A DNA stretch of 64,000 bases, taken from the NCBI RefSeq assembly GCF_001922985.1, contig NZ_MRUH01000168.1:1-64000 (forward strand). Direction: 5' to 3'. This document shows, in pieces, positions 8,476 through 17,910 of the stretch; position 1 is the stretch's first letter, and every line of letters starts with the position of its first letter. Both the position numbers and the translations under genes were made by a program. Below the pieces are notes generated by a model, which saw only the letters and a list, made by a program, of their open reading frames with translations, made no database searches and had not been told where the DNA came from. The DNA comes from Teredinibacter waterburyi. GTDB lineage: Bacteria > Pseudomonadota > Gammaproteobacteria > Pseudomonadales > Cellvibrionaceae.

Positions 8476-10257
8476 TTATTTAGCCATTGGGTTGTACAGC
8501 CAAAGCATATTGTTGTTGTGCTTTGAAGTATCTTCACCAATTAATACACGACCGTCGTTAAGTACGGCGATGTTATCGGGGTTAGAAATACCTTCAACCG
8601 AACAAGGGTTTTCTGCAGCACTTGAATCGTAAGGGCCGCCGACAACAACAGGGTCCATACGCATAGTGTTGAAGTTTGCATCCAAACCTAAACGGTAAAC
8701 AATACCGCAACGATTGGCGTCTACCTGAATATCGCCAGCGGTATCAGCCATAGCGCTGGTTACATCAGACATTGCAACATACATGAACGGAACCGCTCCA
8801 CTAGCAGCGCCAGAGTAGTTAATGTTGATACCTTCCATCTTATTGAACTCGACAGTAGCGCCTTTAGCTTCGGCGGCACGTAGAGTTTCCAAAAAGGCAA
8901 CGCGATTATCAGCAGCTGTGCCAGCAGCCCAATCCGCAACATCGGCATCACTAATGTAGCTAGTAGAGCCATCTACATAATCGGCTTCGTCGATACCATC
9001 ATAGCTATCAACCCAGGCTTCAATTTCAGCGTTAGTTGCATGGGCAAGTTCAATCCAGCTGATGTTAAAGCCAGCTTTAGCGGCGTCGCGAGTGGCATCT
9101 TGCATAATTTTAGCGGCGTAAAGTGTACCGGCCGTTAAATCACCTGCTTCATCTGCAACAAACTTATAAAAACCTTTTCTAGAACCGTCATCAGTAAGGT
9201 AAACGGTTTTTTGGTCTGGCATGATTACGGGGTTTTCGTGAGCAAAGCGACCCAAAGTAAACAACTTAACCGGAACCGGAGCAGCCGCTGTTGGCTCGGT
9301 AATTTCTACGATATAACCGTAGTCATATGGGTTAGGGAATGTGCCACCCAAATAAGCTTCAATATTTTGCACATCACCGTAACTTGGGTAGCCGCTGGAG
9401 TAAGCGGTGTTGTTCCAGTTAGCCGTATTTTCAGCTTCGTAGTTTTCTTCTGAGGTAAGTGGTGTACCCCAAGGAGAAACAGTACCAAAACAGTTAATCA
9501 TGGTGCCGTTAACTGCGCTGAAGTCTACGTTCAAAGCGTCACCGGTTATCCAACTGCCGTCGGTATCGCGAGTAAGTGCGATACGAGACATAGCGCCTGG
9601 GCGATCTTCCCATGCGGTAAATAGGTAGCCTGCGCTGCCGTCGGCACTGCTAGGAATGTAAGCATTGAAGTCAGGGTTGTTAGTTTGCTTGATTAGCGCG
9701 TCGCCAGCGCCGTTAACAATTGCGCCCAAACCAAATGAGAGCGTGCTAGTAAAGGTGTCGCCTTCGCGGCCCAAAACTTGATAATTACCGGCAACAACTT
9801 GTGTTGTTTGTGCTTCGGCAGAATCAGACGCTGGCACGGCCAAAGAGGCTTGGTGAACATCAATGTTGTCTATATCTACACCAACCCAAGCGCCTACAGC
9901 GGCTAAACCTTCATCACCAGGCAGAGAAGACGCTGGGTGCTGAATGTTGAAAAAGAACTCGCCGTTATCGGTTTTAAACATACCGGTAAGCTCTGCACCT
10001 AAGGGTGTAGTGGCCAAGCGGATGAGTTTAGGCGCTGCGGTTAAGTCTTCGCCGTTGGTACCGTCAGTACCGTTCGTTCCATCGGTGCCGTTAGTGCCAT
10101 CGGTACCGTTAGTACCATTTGTTCCATCAACACCGTTAGTGCCGTTCGTTCCATTGGTACCGTCAACACCATTAGTACCGTCTGCGCCATCATCACCGCT
10201 ACATGCGGCTAAAAATACAGCCATAGAAATAGCTGTTGCGAGTAGTTTCTTGTTCAT
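8476..10257 (-). CDS. PhoX-family (DUF839) lipoprotein with collagen-like N-terminus
   Basis: 593 residues. A lipoprotein signal (MNKKLLATAISMAVFLAACSG, lipobox Cys19) is followed by about 15 Gly-Thr-Asn/Asp triplets (residues 24-69) and a DUF839 domain. PhoX-type enzymes are calcium/iron-dependent phosphatases or related beta-propellers. Visible family features include LTSEENYEAENTANWNNTAYSSGYPSYG broken over residues about 263-290, HENPVIMPDQKTVYLTDDG, EGININY and the C-terminal DNIAVLNDGRVLIGED. PhoX members usually enter by Tat; here there is no twin Arg and the protein is a lipoprotein, which points to a surface-anchored DUF839 variant rather than classical PhoX. No pho box was recognised upstream. 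The next leftward gene is a cytochrome lipoprotein, separated by about 90 bases. Confidence 0.8.
   Translation of the reverse strand: MNKKLLATAISMAVFLAACSGDDGADGTNGVDGTNGTNGTNGVDGTNGTNGTDGTNGTDGTNGTDGTNGEDLTAAPKLIRLATTPLGAELTGMFKTDNGEFFFNIQHPASSLPGDEGLAAVGAWVGVDIDNIDVHQASLAVPASDSAEAQTTQVVAGNYQVLGREGDTFTSTLSFGLGAIVNGAGDALIKQTNNPDFNAYIPSSADGSAGYLFTAWEDRPGAMSRIALTRDTDGSWITGDALNVDFSAVNGTMINCFGTVSPWGTPLTSEENYEAENTANWNNTAYSSGYPSYGDVQNIEAYLGGTFPNPYDYGYIVEITEPTAAAPVPVKLFTLGRFAHENPVIMPDQKTVYLTDDGSRKGFYKFVADEAGDLTAGTLYAAKIMQDATRDAAKAGFNISWIELAHATNAEIEAWVDSYDGIDEADYVDGSTSYISDADVADWAAGTAADNRVAFLETLRAAEAKGATVEFNKMEGININYSGAASGAVPFMYVAMSDVTSAMADTAGDIQVDANRCGIVYRLGLDANFNTMRMDPVVVGGPYDSSAAENPCSVEGISNPDNIAVLNDGRVLIGEDTSKHNNNMLWLYNPMAK
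10051..10188 (-). repeat. In-frame 9-bp-type tandem repeat coding for Gly-X-Y triplets
   Basis: A degenerate tandem repeat of GGT-ACN/GAC-AAC/GGC codons encodes GTNGTDGTNG-like triplets inside the DUF839 lipoprotein. It is coding, not a CRISPR: there are no spacers, and the period is a multiple of three. Such repeats change length by slippage, so the linker length may vary between strains. Confidence 0.85.
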
Positions 10258-10346
10258 CGGGATTATTCCTCTAGATTTATACGATAGAAAACCGCGTTAA
10301 ATGTAGAGGGATAGTGTTGCCGTTATATTTACGCGCCATGACAGTT

Positions 10347-12158
10347 TTACGGCAATTGTGTGTCACTTCTAGTTTGCCAATTCAAACGGATGTCCCATTG
10401 ATAAAAACGATACTCCGATGCCAAGGGCGGAATGTCTTCGTCAACCGCTCTCAAAATATTCGGAGACACCAACCAAGTAGCGTCGCGCCCTTCAATAAAA
10501 TTCTGGTGGCGAACAATATGGGTGTAGGCTTTGTTTAATTTAAGCGCGCGCGGTTTCGACGGTGCTAGCAGCTCGTAGACGTCGGCGCTATGAGCGGCTG
10601 GTTTTACAGTGCCGTCGCGGTTTAACCATTTTGAAATCATTTCTGGGTTCTGACGAAATTCATTGCCGCCGCCAGAGCGTAGTAAATAGTTAATAATTTC
10701 ACCACCGGATTCCGATCGGTTTGGCGCATCGGCCATACCGTGCAAATTAATATAGCCCCAGCTAGCCGCGCCAGAAAGTTTGCGCGCAAACGAAAAGGTA
10801 CTGTCAATAGTGGTACCGATGGCGGTATGGCAGCCCATGCAAAACATGGTTTCCTCAAAAGATTGCGGACGCAGCTCGCCGTCGTAGTCTTCGATAAAGC
10901 CCTGTACAAACCAGCCTAAACCATTGTCTAAGCCTAGGTCGCGCCGATTAATAAAATTAGGTAGCTCACCTAATAGCTTTTCTTTGCGTTCATTGTCGTA
11001 GCGGCCGTTAAGCTCACCCCGCGATAAGGTTGCAACCTTTTTCATATAGCGCAATTCTTTCATGCGTTCTGGAATGGTAATGACATGCTCTGCGTCAACA
11101 CCCAAATAGCGTACTGAGTGCATAAATTCGGTACCGGTAGGGAATTGCTGAAATTCAATCGTGGTAGTCGCGGCGTCGCCGACATAGTTTGCCGACTTTG
11201 TAACGGTACTGGTGACTTCCAGCACACCGTTGTTATCGATATCAAAACCGATAGCATTTTCATCGATAGGCCACAGCGTGGTTTGTGCATCGTTCTTTAA
11301 ATTCAACTCAATCAGGGTGAGGTTGAGGTAATAAATATCGCGATTAAACTCGCCATTCAATTCACGAAACGCGGCGGGCAAACGAATCACCACATCATCG
11401 GTGGAGCCGTTAGTTGGCCAGAAGGTACCGGGGAAAGGCTTGTAATTAAACGCCACCCAAAAACTGCCATCTTTCGCTAGGCCGCGATCGTCGAAGGCGG
11501 CTGCAGCTAAATGATAGTTGTCGAGATCGGGTATAAACCCCTGCCAGCCGGTATCCACTAAACGCGCTTCTAGCGAACTGTAATTCTCAGTTGCGACGTA
11601 TTCTTGTATAGCCGTGTCCGAAACCTGTTCCAGCCATGCGGTGCGATCAACAAATAAGTTATCCCAATGGTTACTAACGCCAATATCCGAAAACATATAA
11701 CCGCCCTGTAGGCTACCGTCATCTAAACGATTGAGACGGTCCTCTGCCTTGCGGTCGTACATTTGGTGGCAGGTATAACAGGGGTTAAATTTACTGTCGG
11801 TTTTGGTGTAGCACTGGGGCGGAACCGTCGCTTCCAGATTGGTAATGGTTTTGTTGGTAATCACGGTACGCAGCGACTTGGCAATTTGCGGTAATAGTTC
11901 TGATGCTGGCGGCGATGTGTCGTCGCTCGGCGCAGCATTGGTAGTTGCAGTTGCAGTTGCAGTCGGCATTGGTGCAGATGTAGGAGTTACTGAGGATCTA
12001 GGAGCCATAGAGGATGAAGCCGTTGGCTCAATAGTGCTGGGCGAAGTTGAATCCCCAGAGCAGCCTTGTAACACGAGGCTCGCAATTACCGTACTCGTAC
12101 CTATCGCTATGCCCCTAGCCATACCCAAGAAATTTGCAGAGATCGATTTGTTCGTCAT
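10347..12158 (-). CDS. Diheme cytochrome c-type lipoprotein, function unknown
   Basis: 603 residues, predicted periplasmic or outer-membrane lipoprotein: the N-terminal hydrophobic segment ends in LVLQGCSGD (Cys33), then a Ser/Thr/Pro/Ala-rich linker of about 55 residues that contains an ATATAT run coded by a short DNA microrepeat. Two c-type heme motifs are visible, CYTCH near residue 129 and CMGCH near residue 443, so the protein should bind two hemes after export. The body between and after the hemes is not a family I can name; it may be related to large hypothetical multiheme proteins found beside PhoX-like genes in marine gammaproteobacteria. It is encoded upstream of the phoX-like gene on the same strand, with about 90 bases between, and could be co-transcribed. 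Electron partner unknown. Confidence 0.7.
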   Translation of the reverse strand: MTNKSISANFLGMARGIAIGTSTVIASLVLQGCSGDSTSPSTIEPTASSSMAPRSSVTPTSAPMPTATATATTNAAPSDDTSPPASELLPQIAKSLRTVITNKTITNLEATVPPQCYTKTDSKFNPCYTCHQMYDRKAEDRLNRLDDGSLQGGYMFSDIGVSNHWDNLFVDRTAWLEQVSDTAIQEYVATENYSSLEARLVDTGWQGFIPDLDNYHLAAAAFDDRGLAKDGSFWVAFNYKPFPGTFWPTNGSTDDVVIRLPAAFRELNGEFNRDIYYLNLTLIELNLKNDAQTTLWPIDENAIGFDIDNNGVLEVTSTVTKSANYVGDAATTTIEFQQFPTGTEFMHSVRYLGVDAEHVITIPERMKELRYMKKVATLSRGELNGRYDNERKEKLLGELPNFINRRDLGLDNGLGWFVQGFIEDYDGELRPQSFEETMFCMGCHTAIGTTIDSTFSFARKLSGAASWGYINLHGMADAPNRSESGGEIINYLLRSGGGNEFRQNPEMISKWLNRDGTVKPAAHSADVYELLAPSKPRALKLNKAYTHIVRHQNFIEGRDATWLVSPNILRAVDEDIPPLASEYRFYQWDIRLNWQTRSDTQLP

Positions 12159-12335
12159 GACTTACCACACACCTGTTACCTAAAAGTGTGTGGAGTTTAC
12201 GAACTTAATATGACAGTTAGTTTTCAGCTAGTAAGTGAACGCTTACCTATTTTAGTGATAAACACCTTGCGAAAAGCCGAAATCAGGCTAAAATCCTTTC
12301 GAACCGTAAGTTAACCTCAAGAAAAGTTTCGATAC

Positions 12336-13127
12336 GTGCAAAAACGCAACACCCAACAGCGCCGGCGCGCCATTATCGAGAAGTTAAAAGCCGAAGGTGA
12401 AGTTTCGGTAGAGCTGCTCGCAAAGGAAAATAACACCTCAGAAGTCACCATTCGTAAGGATTTGTCGGCACTAGAAGCCAATGGCTTACTGCTGCGAAAA
12501 TACGGTGGCGCGGTGCCTTTGGCACGCGAACAGGTCTTGGGGACTGGTGAAGAGCAAGTTTCGAAACGAAAGTTAGCAATTGCAAAAGCCGCCGCTTGGC
12601 TGATTCGCGATCACAATCGCATCATAGTCGACAGCGGCCAAACCACAGCCTGCCTACTGCCAGAGCTTTGCGACAAGCAGGGCTTAATCGTTATGACCAA
12701 TTCCCTCGAAGTTGCCAACGCACTACGGGAGCTGGAAAACGAACCTACCTTATTGATGACCGGCGGCACTTGGGATCAGCAGTCCGAAGCCTTCCAGGGC
12801 CAGCTCGCAGAGCAGGTATTGCGCGCCTACAACTTTGATCAACTCTTTATAGGTGCGGATGGCATCGACCCGGCTCGCGGAACTACTACCTATAATGAAC
12901 TCTACACCTTGAGTCGCGTTATGGCCGAAGTGGCGCGCGAGGTTATCGTCATGGCCGAATCGGAAAAACTTGGGCGCAAAATTCACAATCTAGAGCTTGG
13001 TTGGGAAGAGATCGATACCCTAGTGACGGACGACAAGTTACCCGTCGAGATCAAACATCAAATTCAATCCCAAGGCGTACGTGTTATCTGCGCCAAGCTG
13101 GAAAAAGAAACATTAGCAAAGGGCTAG
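12336..13127 (+). CDS. glmR: DeoR-family regulator of glmS (GlmR-like)
   Basis: 263 residues with an N-terminal DeoR winged helix-turn-helix (RRRAIIEKLKAEGEVSVELLAKENNTSEVTIRKDL split over residues 9-43, then LRKYGGAVPL) and a C-terminal sugar-phosphate sensing DeoRC domain (IIVDSGQTTACLLPEL, LFIGADGID). Translation appears to start at GTG 12336. It lies 32 bases upstream of glmS, the same arrangement as the Pseudomonas gene glmR, whose product activates glmS when amino sugar is limiting. That role is taken from context and family. Confidence 0.85.
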   Translation: MQKRNTQQRRRAIIEKLKAEGEVSVELLAKENNTSEVTIRKDLSALEANGLLLRKYGGAVPLAREQVLGTGEEQVSKRKLAIAKAAAWLIRDHNRIIVDSGQTTACLLPELCDKQGLIVMTNSLEVANALRELENEPTLLMTGGTWDQQSEAFQGQLAEQVLRAYNFDQLFIGADGIDPARGTTTYNELYTLSRVMAEVAREVIVMAESEKLGRKIHNLELGWEEIDTLVTDDKLPVEIKHQIQSQGVRVICAKLEKETLAKG

Positions 13128-13159
13128 TTTTAGCCCGTCAGAAGAAGTAAGGAATATTT

Positions 13160-14992
13160 ATGTGCGGAATAGTTGGCGCAGTAGCGCAGCGAGATGTGGC
13201 CGAAATTTTAATTGAAGGCCTGCGTCGCCTCGAATACCGCGGCTACGATTCTGCCGGTGTGGCGGTCGTAAATTCACAGGGCGAACTGACCCGTGTGCGT
13301 CGCTTGGGTAAGGTAAAAGAATTAGCCGACGCAATAGCTGCAGAGCCTATTCAAGGCGGCACCGGTATCGCGCATACCCGTTGGGCTACTCACGGTGAAC
13401 CCAGTGAACGCAATGCCCACCCGCATATGTCGAAAGATAAAATCGCCGTGGTCCACAACGGCATCATCGAAAATCACGCTAGCCTGCGTGAAAGCCTACA
13501 AGCTGCGGGTTATAGATTCGATTCAGATACCGACACTGAAGTGATTGGCCATTTAGTTGAACAAGAACTCTTAACCCATAAAGATTTATTACCCGCCGTG
13601 CAGGCCGCGGTAACTCAGTTAGAGGGCGCATACGGAACCGTTATTCTCGACCGTGCCGACCCAAGCCGCGTTATAGTCGCGCGCTCGGGTAGTCCGCTAG
13701 TGATTGGGCTTGGTATCGGCGAAAACTTTATTGCATCCGATCAGTTGGCACTGCTGCCGGTTACGCGTCGATTTATCTTTTTAGAAGAAGGCGACGTTGC
13801 TGAAATAACCCGCAAATCCGTCAGCATTTATGACAAGAACGGCGCTGCTGTTGAACGCGAAGCTCACGAGTCCACTGCCACCTACGATGCCGGTGATAAA
13901 GGCCAGTATCGTCATTACATGCTAAAAGAAATTCACGAACAGCCGTATTGTGTAAACAACACTTTGGAAGGGCGGTTGAGTGAAACCAGCGTGCTCGACG
14001 AAACTTTTGGCAACGGCGCGGCGGAATTATTTCAAAAAGTAAAACACGTACAAATCGTTGCCTGTGGTACGAGCTATCACTCCGGCATGGTCGCGCGCTA
14101 TTGGCTTGAAGGCATTGCCGGGGTGAGTTGTAACGTTGAAATTGCGTCAGAATTTCGCTACCGAAAATCCTACGTCCAACCGGATAGCCTACTGATTACG
14201 ATTTCCCAATCGGGCGAAACCGCCGACACCCTCGCCGCATTACGCTTGGCAAAAAGCCTTGGCTATTTAGGCAGCTTAACCATTTGTAATGTTGCTGGGT
14301 CTTCGTTGGTACGGGAATCCGACCTTGCCTTTATGACCCGCGCCGGCGCAGAAATTGGTGTTGCCTCAACTAAAGCATTTACCACTCAGCTAGTAGGCTT
14401 TGCGATGTTGGTACTTGCCTTGGGTAAGTACAACGGCATGAGTATAGAAAAGCAGCAAGAACTTACTACGGCATTAAAAAGTTTACCGAGCAAACTAGAG
14501 CAAACTCTAGAGCTTGCTGAAAGCATTGAAGACTTGGCTGAAGAATTTGCAGATAAACACAACGCCCTATTTCTTGGTCGCGGCGATCAATACCCGATTG
14601 CAATGGAAGGCGCCCTAAAGCTAAAAGAAATTTCATATATTCATGCTGAAGCCTACGCCGCCGGAGAATTAAAACACGGCCCGCTGGCGTTAATTGATGC
14701 GGATATGCCGATCATTGTCGTAGCACCCAACAATGAGCTTTTAGAGAAACTAAAATCCAACGTCGAAGAAGTACGCGCACGCGGAGGTATTCTATTTGTT
14801 TTTGCCGATGCCGATGCCCACTTCAGTTCTGACGAAACCATGCGGGTAATCTCACTGCCCCATATTCACCCCTGGTTAGCGCCAATACTCTACACCTTGC
14901 CGCTGCAACTGCTCAGCTATTACGTTGCGATAATAAAAGGGACGGATGTTGATCAGCCGCGAAATTTGGCGAAGAGTGTTACGGTGGAATAG
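13160..14992 (+). CDS. glmS: Glutamine-fructose-6-phosphate aminotransferase (isomerizing)
   Basis: 610 residues, full length. GlmS converts fructose-6-phosphate and glutamine to glucosamine-6-phosphate, the entry step to UDP-GlcNAc. The N-terminal glutaminase begins MCGIVGAV, with Cys2 becoming the catalytic N-terminal nucleophile after Met removal. Two SIS domains follow (ACGTSYHSG and [14 protein letters not shown] near residue 350; [23 protein letters not shown] near residue 470), and the C-terminus is the conserved [15 protein letters not shown], which in other bacteria is the TnsD-binding part of attTn7. It follows the GlmR-like regulator in an apparent operon. AAGGAATA supplies the ribosome site. 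Confidence 0.98.
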   Translation: MCGIVGAVAQRDVAEILIEGLRRLEYRGYDSAGVAVVNSQGELTRVRRLGKVKELADAIAAEPIQGGTGIAHTRWATHGEPSERNAHPHMSKDKIAVVHNGIIENHASLRESLQAAGYRFDSDTDTEVIGHLVEQELLTHKDLLPAVQAAVTQLEGAYGTVILDRADPSRVIVARSGSPLVIGLGIGENFIASDQLALLPVTRRFIFLEEGDVAEITRKSVSIYDKNGAAVEREAHESTATYDAGDKGQYRHYMLKEIHEQPYCVNNTLEGRLSETSVLDETFGNGAAELFQKVKHVQIVACGTSYHSGMVARYWLEGIAGVSCNVEIASEFRYRKSYVQPDSLLITISQSGETADTLAALRLAKSLGYLGSLTICNVAGSSLVRESDLAFMTRAGAEIGVASTKAFTTQLVGFAMLVLALGKYNGMSIEKQQELTTALKSLPSKLEQTLELAESIEDLAEEFADKHNALFLGRGDQYPIAMEGALKLKEISYIHAEAYAAGELKHGPLALIDADMPIIVVAPNNELLEKLKSNVEEVRARGGILFVFADADAHFSSDETMRVISLPHIHPWLAPILYTLPLQLLSYYVAIIKGTDVDQPRNLAKSVTVE

Positions 14993-15031
14993 TAAAAGAC
15001 AAGGAGTTGTATCATTTGTAAACTGACAAAA
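14960..15031 (+). other. attTn7-type junction downstream of glmS with a Tn7-end-like sequence
   Basis: The 3' end of glmS is the conserved Tn7 target. Starting at 15017, that is 25 bases beyond the last base of the stop codon and the usual Tn7 insertion position, there is TGTAAACTGACAAAA, which agrees with the Tn7 tip TGTGGGCGGACAAAA at 11 of 15 positions. The five bases before it (TCATT, 15012-15016) would be the target duplication. No tns genes and no second end are recognised in the window, and clear additional TnsB-type repeats are not obvious, so this may be a relic or a coincidence. Beyond it the gene content turns accessory. Confidence 0.4.
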
Positions 15032-15132
15032 ATTAATCCGCAGATTACTCAATCGATACGCTTGATTTGTTATATGGGACGAAATTGATGAAGTGTGAAT
15101 GGCCTAGCATAGCTGCGAAGTTATAATCGACC

Positions 15133-15160
15133 GAAAAAGACGCTGGGGCGTTTTCTTTTT
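15133..15160 (+). terminator. Likely intrinsic terminator
   Basis: A stem of GACGC/GCGTT with flanking A and T runs (AAAAAGACGC, loop TGGG, GCGTTTTCTTTTT) downstream of glmS. It is placed to terminate rightward transcription from glmS; because of the flanking A run it may also act leftward on the MFS-containing operon. The remaining sequence between 14993 and 15322 shows no other feature I can name. Confidence 0.65.
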
Positions 15161-15322
15161 GTAAAGTAACCATTGTACCCGGCCAGTTTACTAGCCTATT
15201 CACATTCCTTCAAAAAAACTATTAAGGGAATAGGAAGTTTCATCGTTGTTCGTATTAGCAGCAACTACCACATTGGCCGTGTTTCGGTGGCCTGATGTAA
15301 CAACTTTGGTAACATTAAAAAC

Positions 15323-16549
15323 TCAATGATATTCGAGCGAAAAATTTAACGGCTCAATTCGTCGTGCTAACTTTGAAGCTACATTTTGATATAACAGTAT
15401 CGCTAGAGAAAAAGTGGCCGCTAACCCGCACACTAAAAGTAGTATTCTAAGTCCCCATTGCGAAACGATCCAACCAAAAGCTAAACTTCCTGCTAGGATG
15501 CCAGTGTTAACACTATTTCCAAATAGCGATGACGCAAACCCCGCCCTACTCGGCATTTGATCTTGGAACCAAGTCAAACCTAAGCTGGCAATTATTCCTA
15601 TAAAAATTCCATTAAAAATTTGGAGAATATAGATAAACAAAAGGCTCTCACTAAAATATAACCCCAAATAGAAAACTAGCGCGCAGGCCGCCCCAATTTG
15701 AATGAGCTTTTCTATTGCCATTTTTGATGCAAGTACTCCACCTAGTACCATAACAGGAATTTCTATTAACGCTGCAATCCCCATAAGTAACCCAGCGTGA
15801 TTTAGTTCAACATTAAGTGACGCTACTAGAAATTGTGGAAGCGCGATTAAATACATCTGATTTAGTGAAAAAAGTATTGAGAAAACAACAAAATATGTTG
15901 CTAGTTTTTGATGCGTAACATTAATTGCTAAGTTTTTCTTTTGCTTTAGTTTATAGGTGTACGTGGTAGGTACTTTCTTTATAAGGCCCACCACCGATGT
16001 TGCTAACAAAAAATGTAAGGCCCCAGAAAATAAATAGTGGTTTATAGCGCCGTATAAGTCTTGTAATAGATAGCCAGCAGGGGGGCCAACAACCCAAGAC
16101 AAGGCAAAAGAAATACGAACGTAAGAGTTGAATAATGGGATATTTTTTGTATTTAAATTAACTTCAGCGTAGTCCCTTGCATAAGCCATAATCTGGGGAG
16201 CGGCAAGCGCGGAAATTCCAAGAATTGATGCGCCGAAATATACGCTGCTCGCGAACGAACTGGAGAATGCCAGCACAAGGCAAGCTAATCCCCCAATACT
16301 CAACCCTACTATTACGAATCTGGGTCGATTCCGACTGATGTCGGAAAGTCGCCCAGATACCTGGCAAGACAGAATCGAAAAAACGGCAAGCACCGTATAA
16401 AAAATACCGATTTCGAACGCACCCGCCTCGAACCTCTGGAGCAAGTAGGGTGTGAGTGTTGGTATGATCTGCGAGTAAAGAGTTCCAGTGAAAAATGACA
16501 ATAAGAAAATCGAAAAACTTTGTTTTGAAAACCTCGACAAACATTTCAT
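15323..16549 (-). CDS. MFS transporter
   Basis: 408 residues with about 12 hydrophobic segments and the MFS loop 2-3 motif in the form GRLSDISRNRPRFVIVG (residues about 61-77). MFS proteins move small solutes across the inner membrane, often with a proton. It closes a leftward operon with an AGE-fold protein, an FMN reductase and a membrane hydroxylase, so export of a pathway product or sugar-related compound is plausible, as is sugar efflux (the sequence is reminiscent of the SetA-like group). Start at ATG 16549 is followed at once by MKCLSRFSKQSFSIFLLSFF. The substrate cannot be told from the sequence. Base composition is more A+T-rich than the glm genes. Confidence 0.8.
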   Translation of the reverse strand: MKCLSRFSKQSFSIFLLSFFTGTLYSQIIPTLTPYLLQRFEAGAFEIGIFYTVLAVFSILSCQVSGRLSDISRNRPRFVIVGLSIGGLACLVLAFSSSFASSVYFGASILGISALAAPQIMAYARDYAEVNLNTKNIPLFNSYVRISFALSWVVGPPAGYLLQDLYGAINHYLFSGALHFLLATSVVGLIKKVPTTYTYKLKQKKNLAINVTHQKLATYFVVFSILFSLNQMYLIALPQFLVASLNVELNHAGLLMGIAALIEIPVMVLGGVLASKMAIEKLIQIGAACALVFYLGLYFSESLLFIYILQIFNGIFIGIIASLGLTWFQDQMPSRAGFASSLFGNSVNTGILAGSLAFGWIVSQWGLRILLLVCGLAATFSLAILLYQNVASKLARRIEPLNFSLEYH

Positions 16550-16604
16550 AGCATTAACTCCATAAAAACCGGTATAGCGGCCATCGTATCGATCAATTAA
16601 CCTG

Positions 16605-17861
16605 TTAGATTCTTCTCACTAGTTCGAGTATCGATCTTGCGTTATGGAGGAGGCATTTCGAAGAGGTGGACTTGTCGCAAGCTGTTGGTTTTTCCCCCGC
16701 CCTGTTAACAAACTCAAACCACACTAAACCATCCTTATCAAGCAGCTTGTCGTGAGTAAATGTCCAATTTTTTTCAGCTAATAGGTAATATTGGTACTGA
16801 CCAGTCATTTGCCACGCGTTGACTAAGGCAACAACGGCTTCGGCCTGCGACCACCAATACTTATTATCATCTATCACCAGAGCCTCTGTTGCTTCTGACA
16901 TTAGGCCACCGTCAAGGTCGAACCCTTGGATGCCAGCATTTACCATTTTCACAATATGCGGAGTCACGCTTTCTGTAATGTACCTGTTGCCTAGCACCTT
17001 GCAAGCTTCACTCAAAAGCCAGCTTGCCTGTAAGTCATAACCATAAGAATAGTGACCACTCAAAACTTGCCATCGTCTGTCGAAATGCATAGAGAGGTGT
17101 CCATCGTTACGTTGAATTCTATTTACTATCAAGTCGATGAGGTTTCTAAGTTTTAGACCCAAGTTATGATCAGGCCAAATCCTAAGTAGATTCGTATATG
17201 CTTCAAGGATGCCGATATGTGTCTTCATCAGTTTAGGTGTATTTCGCTGGCCCGTGAGGAGGCTATTCTCACCAACGTTATCAAAGTGGTTGGTATACGC
17301 TTCAAAGTAACCGTTATGCTCCTGGTCAAAAGAATCACTTTCAATGGATCTATAAGTGTCGATTGCAATAGATAATGCAGTATCACTATGAGTAGCTTTA
17401 TAAAATTCACTTAATGCATAAATACAAAGCGCTTGCGCATCGAGGTCTTTTCTTCCGTCAATAATTTTACCTGATGAGTCTGCCATGATATGAAACCCGC
17501 CCTGATTCACATCATAGAAAGTATCCATTAGTTGGCAATAGGCGCGCTCTGCTGTAACGAGATAAGATTTATCACTGGTTTGATTAAATAGAGATGAATA
17601 CGTCCAGAGAATTCGAGAGATGATAATGACAGAAAGATCTGTATCGTAATTAGGAACTGCGGAGGAATCGAATCTATCTGAAATCGTTCCTTTTTTATAG
17701 CCATAGGAATTTTTTGGACAAAAAGGCGCGATATTGTTTTTTAGTACTGATCTAAAACTTGATTTCTTGAATAGCGATATATCATCCTTAGGTAGAGACT
17801 TATAATCGCGGCGGAGATCGTGAAGTAGTTCAGCTTGTTTTCCTGTCATAATTGAGTACAT
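16605..17861 (-). CDS. AGE / cellobiose 2-epimerase-fold protein with altered active site
   Basis: 418 residues forming an (alpha/alpha)6 barrel of the N-acylglucosamine / cellobiose 2-epimerase family. Family landmarks are visible: KLMKTHIGILEAYTN (residues about 214-228; cellobiose epimerase LNTHLHVLEAYT), YSYGYDLQASWLL (about 273-285), KYWWSQAEAVVAL (about 336-348) and the C-terminal CLLHNARSILELV. In cellobiose epimerases the second motif is normally SYGHDIEASW, and its His is one of two acid/base residues; here it is Tyr and the next Glu is Gln, while the C-terminal His is kept. So the protein may not be a simple epimerase; a lyase, isomerase or binding role is possible. It lies between the FMN reductase and MFS genes in one leftward operon. 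Start ATG 17861; MTGKQ five codons later is an alternative. Confidence 0.75.
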   Translation of the reverse strand: MYSIMTGKQAELLHDLRRDYKSLPKDDISLFKKSSFRSVLKNNIAPFCPKNSYGYKKGTISDRFDSSAVPNYDTDLSVIIISRILWTYSSLFNQTSDKSYLVTAERAYCQLMDTFYDVNQGGFHIMADSSGKIIDGRKDLDAQALCIYALSEFYKATHSDTALSIAIDTYRSIESDSFDQEHNGYFEAYTNHFDNVGENSLLTGQRNTPKLMKTHIGILEAYTNLLRIWPDHNLGLKLRNLIDLIVNRIQRNDGHLSMHFDRRWQVLSGHYSYGYDLQASWLLSEACKVLGNRYITESVTPHIVKMVNAGIQGFDLDGGLMSEATEALVIDDNKYWWSQAEAVVALVNAWQMTGQYQYYLLAEKNWTFTHDKLLDKDGLVWFEFVNRAGEKPTACDKSTSSKCLLHNARSILELVRRI

Positions 17862-17910
17862 TTTGTATTCCTCTTAATGAAATGCATTAGTATTTTTTAA
17901 AGTAGGCAGA

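Noticed and set aside
10051-10188. CRISPR array
   Set aside because: The repeats are short, in frame and without unique spacers; no cas genes are present.
9944-10300. Rightward frame rich in VPSVPLVPSVP
   Set aside because: It is the complementary reading of the Gly-Thr-Asn repeat in the DUF839 lipoprotein gene and has no start signal.
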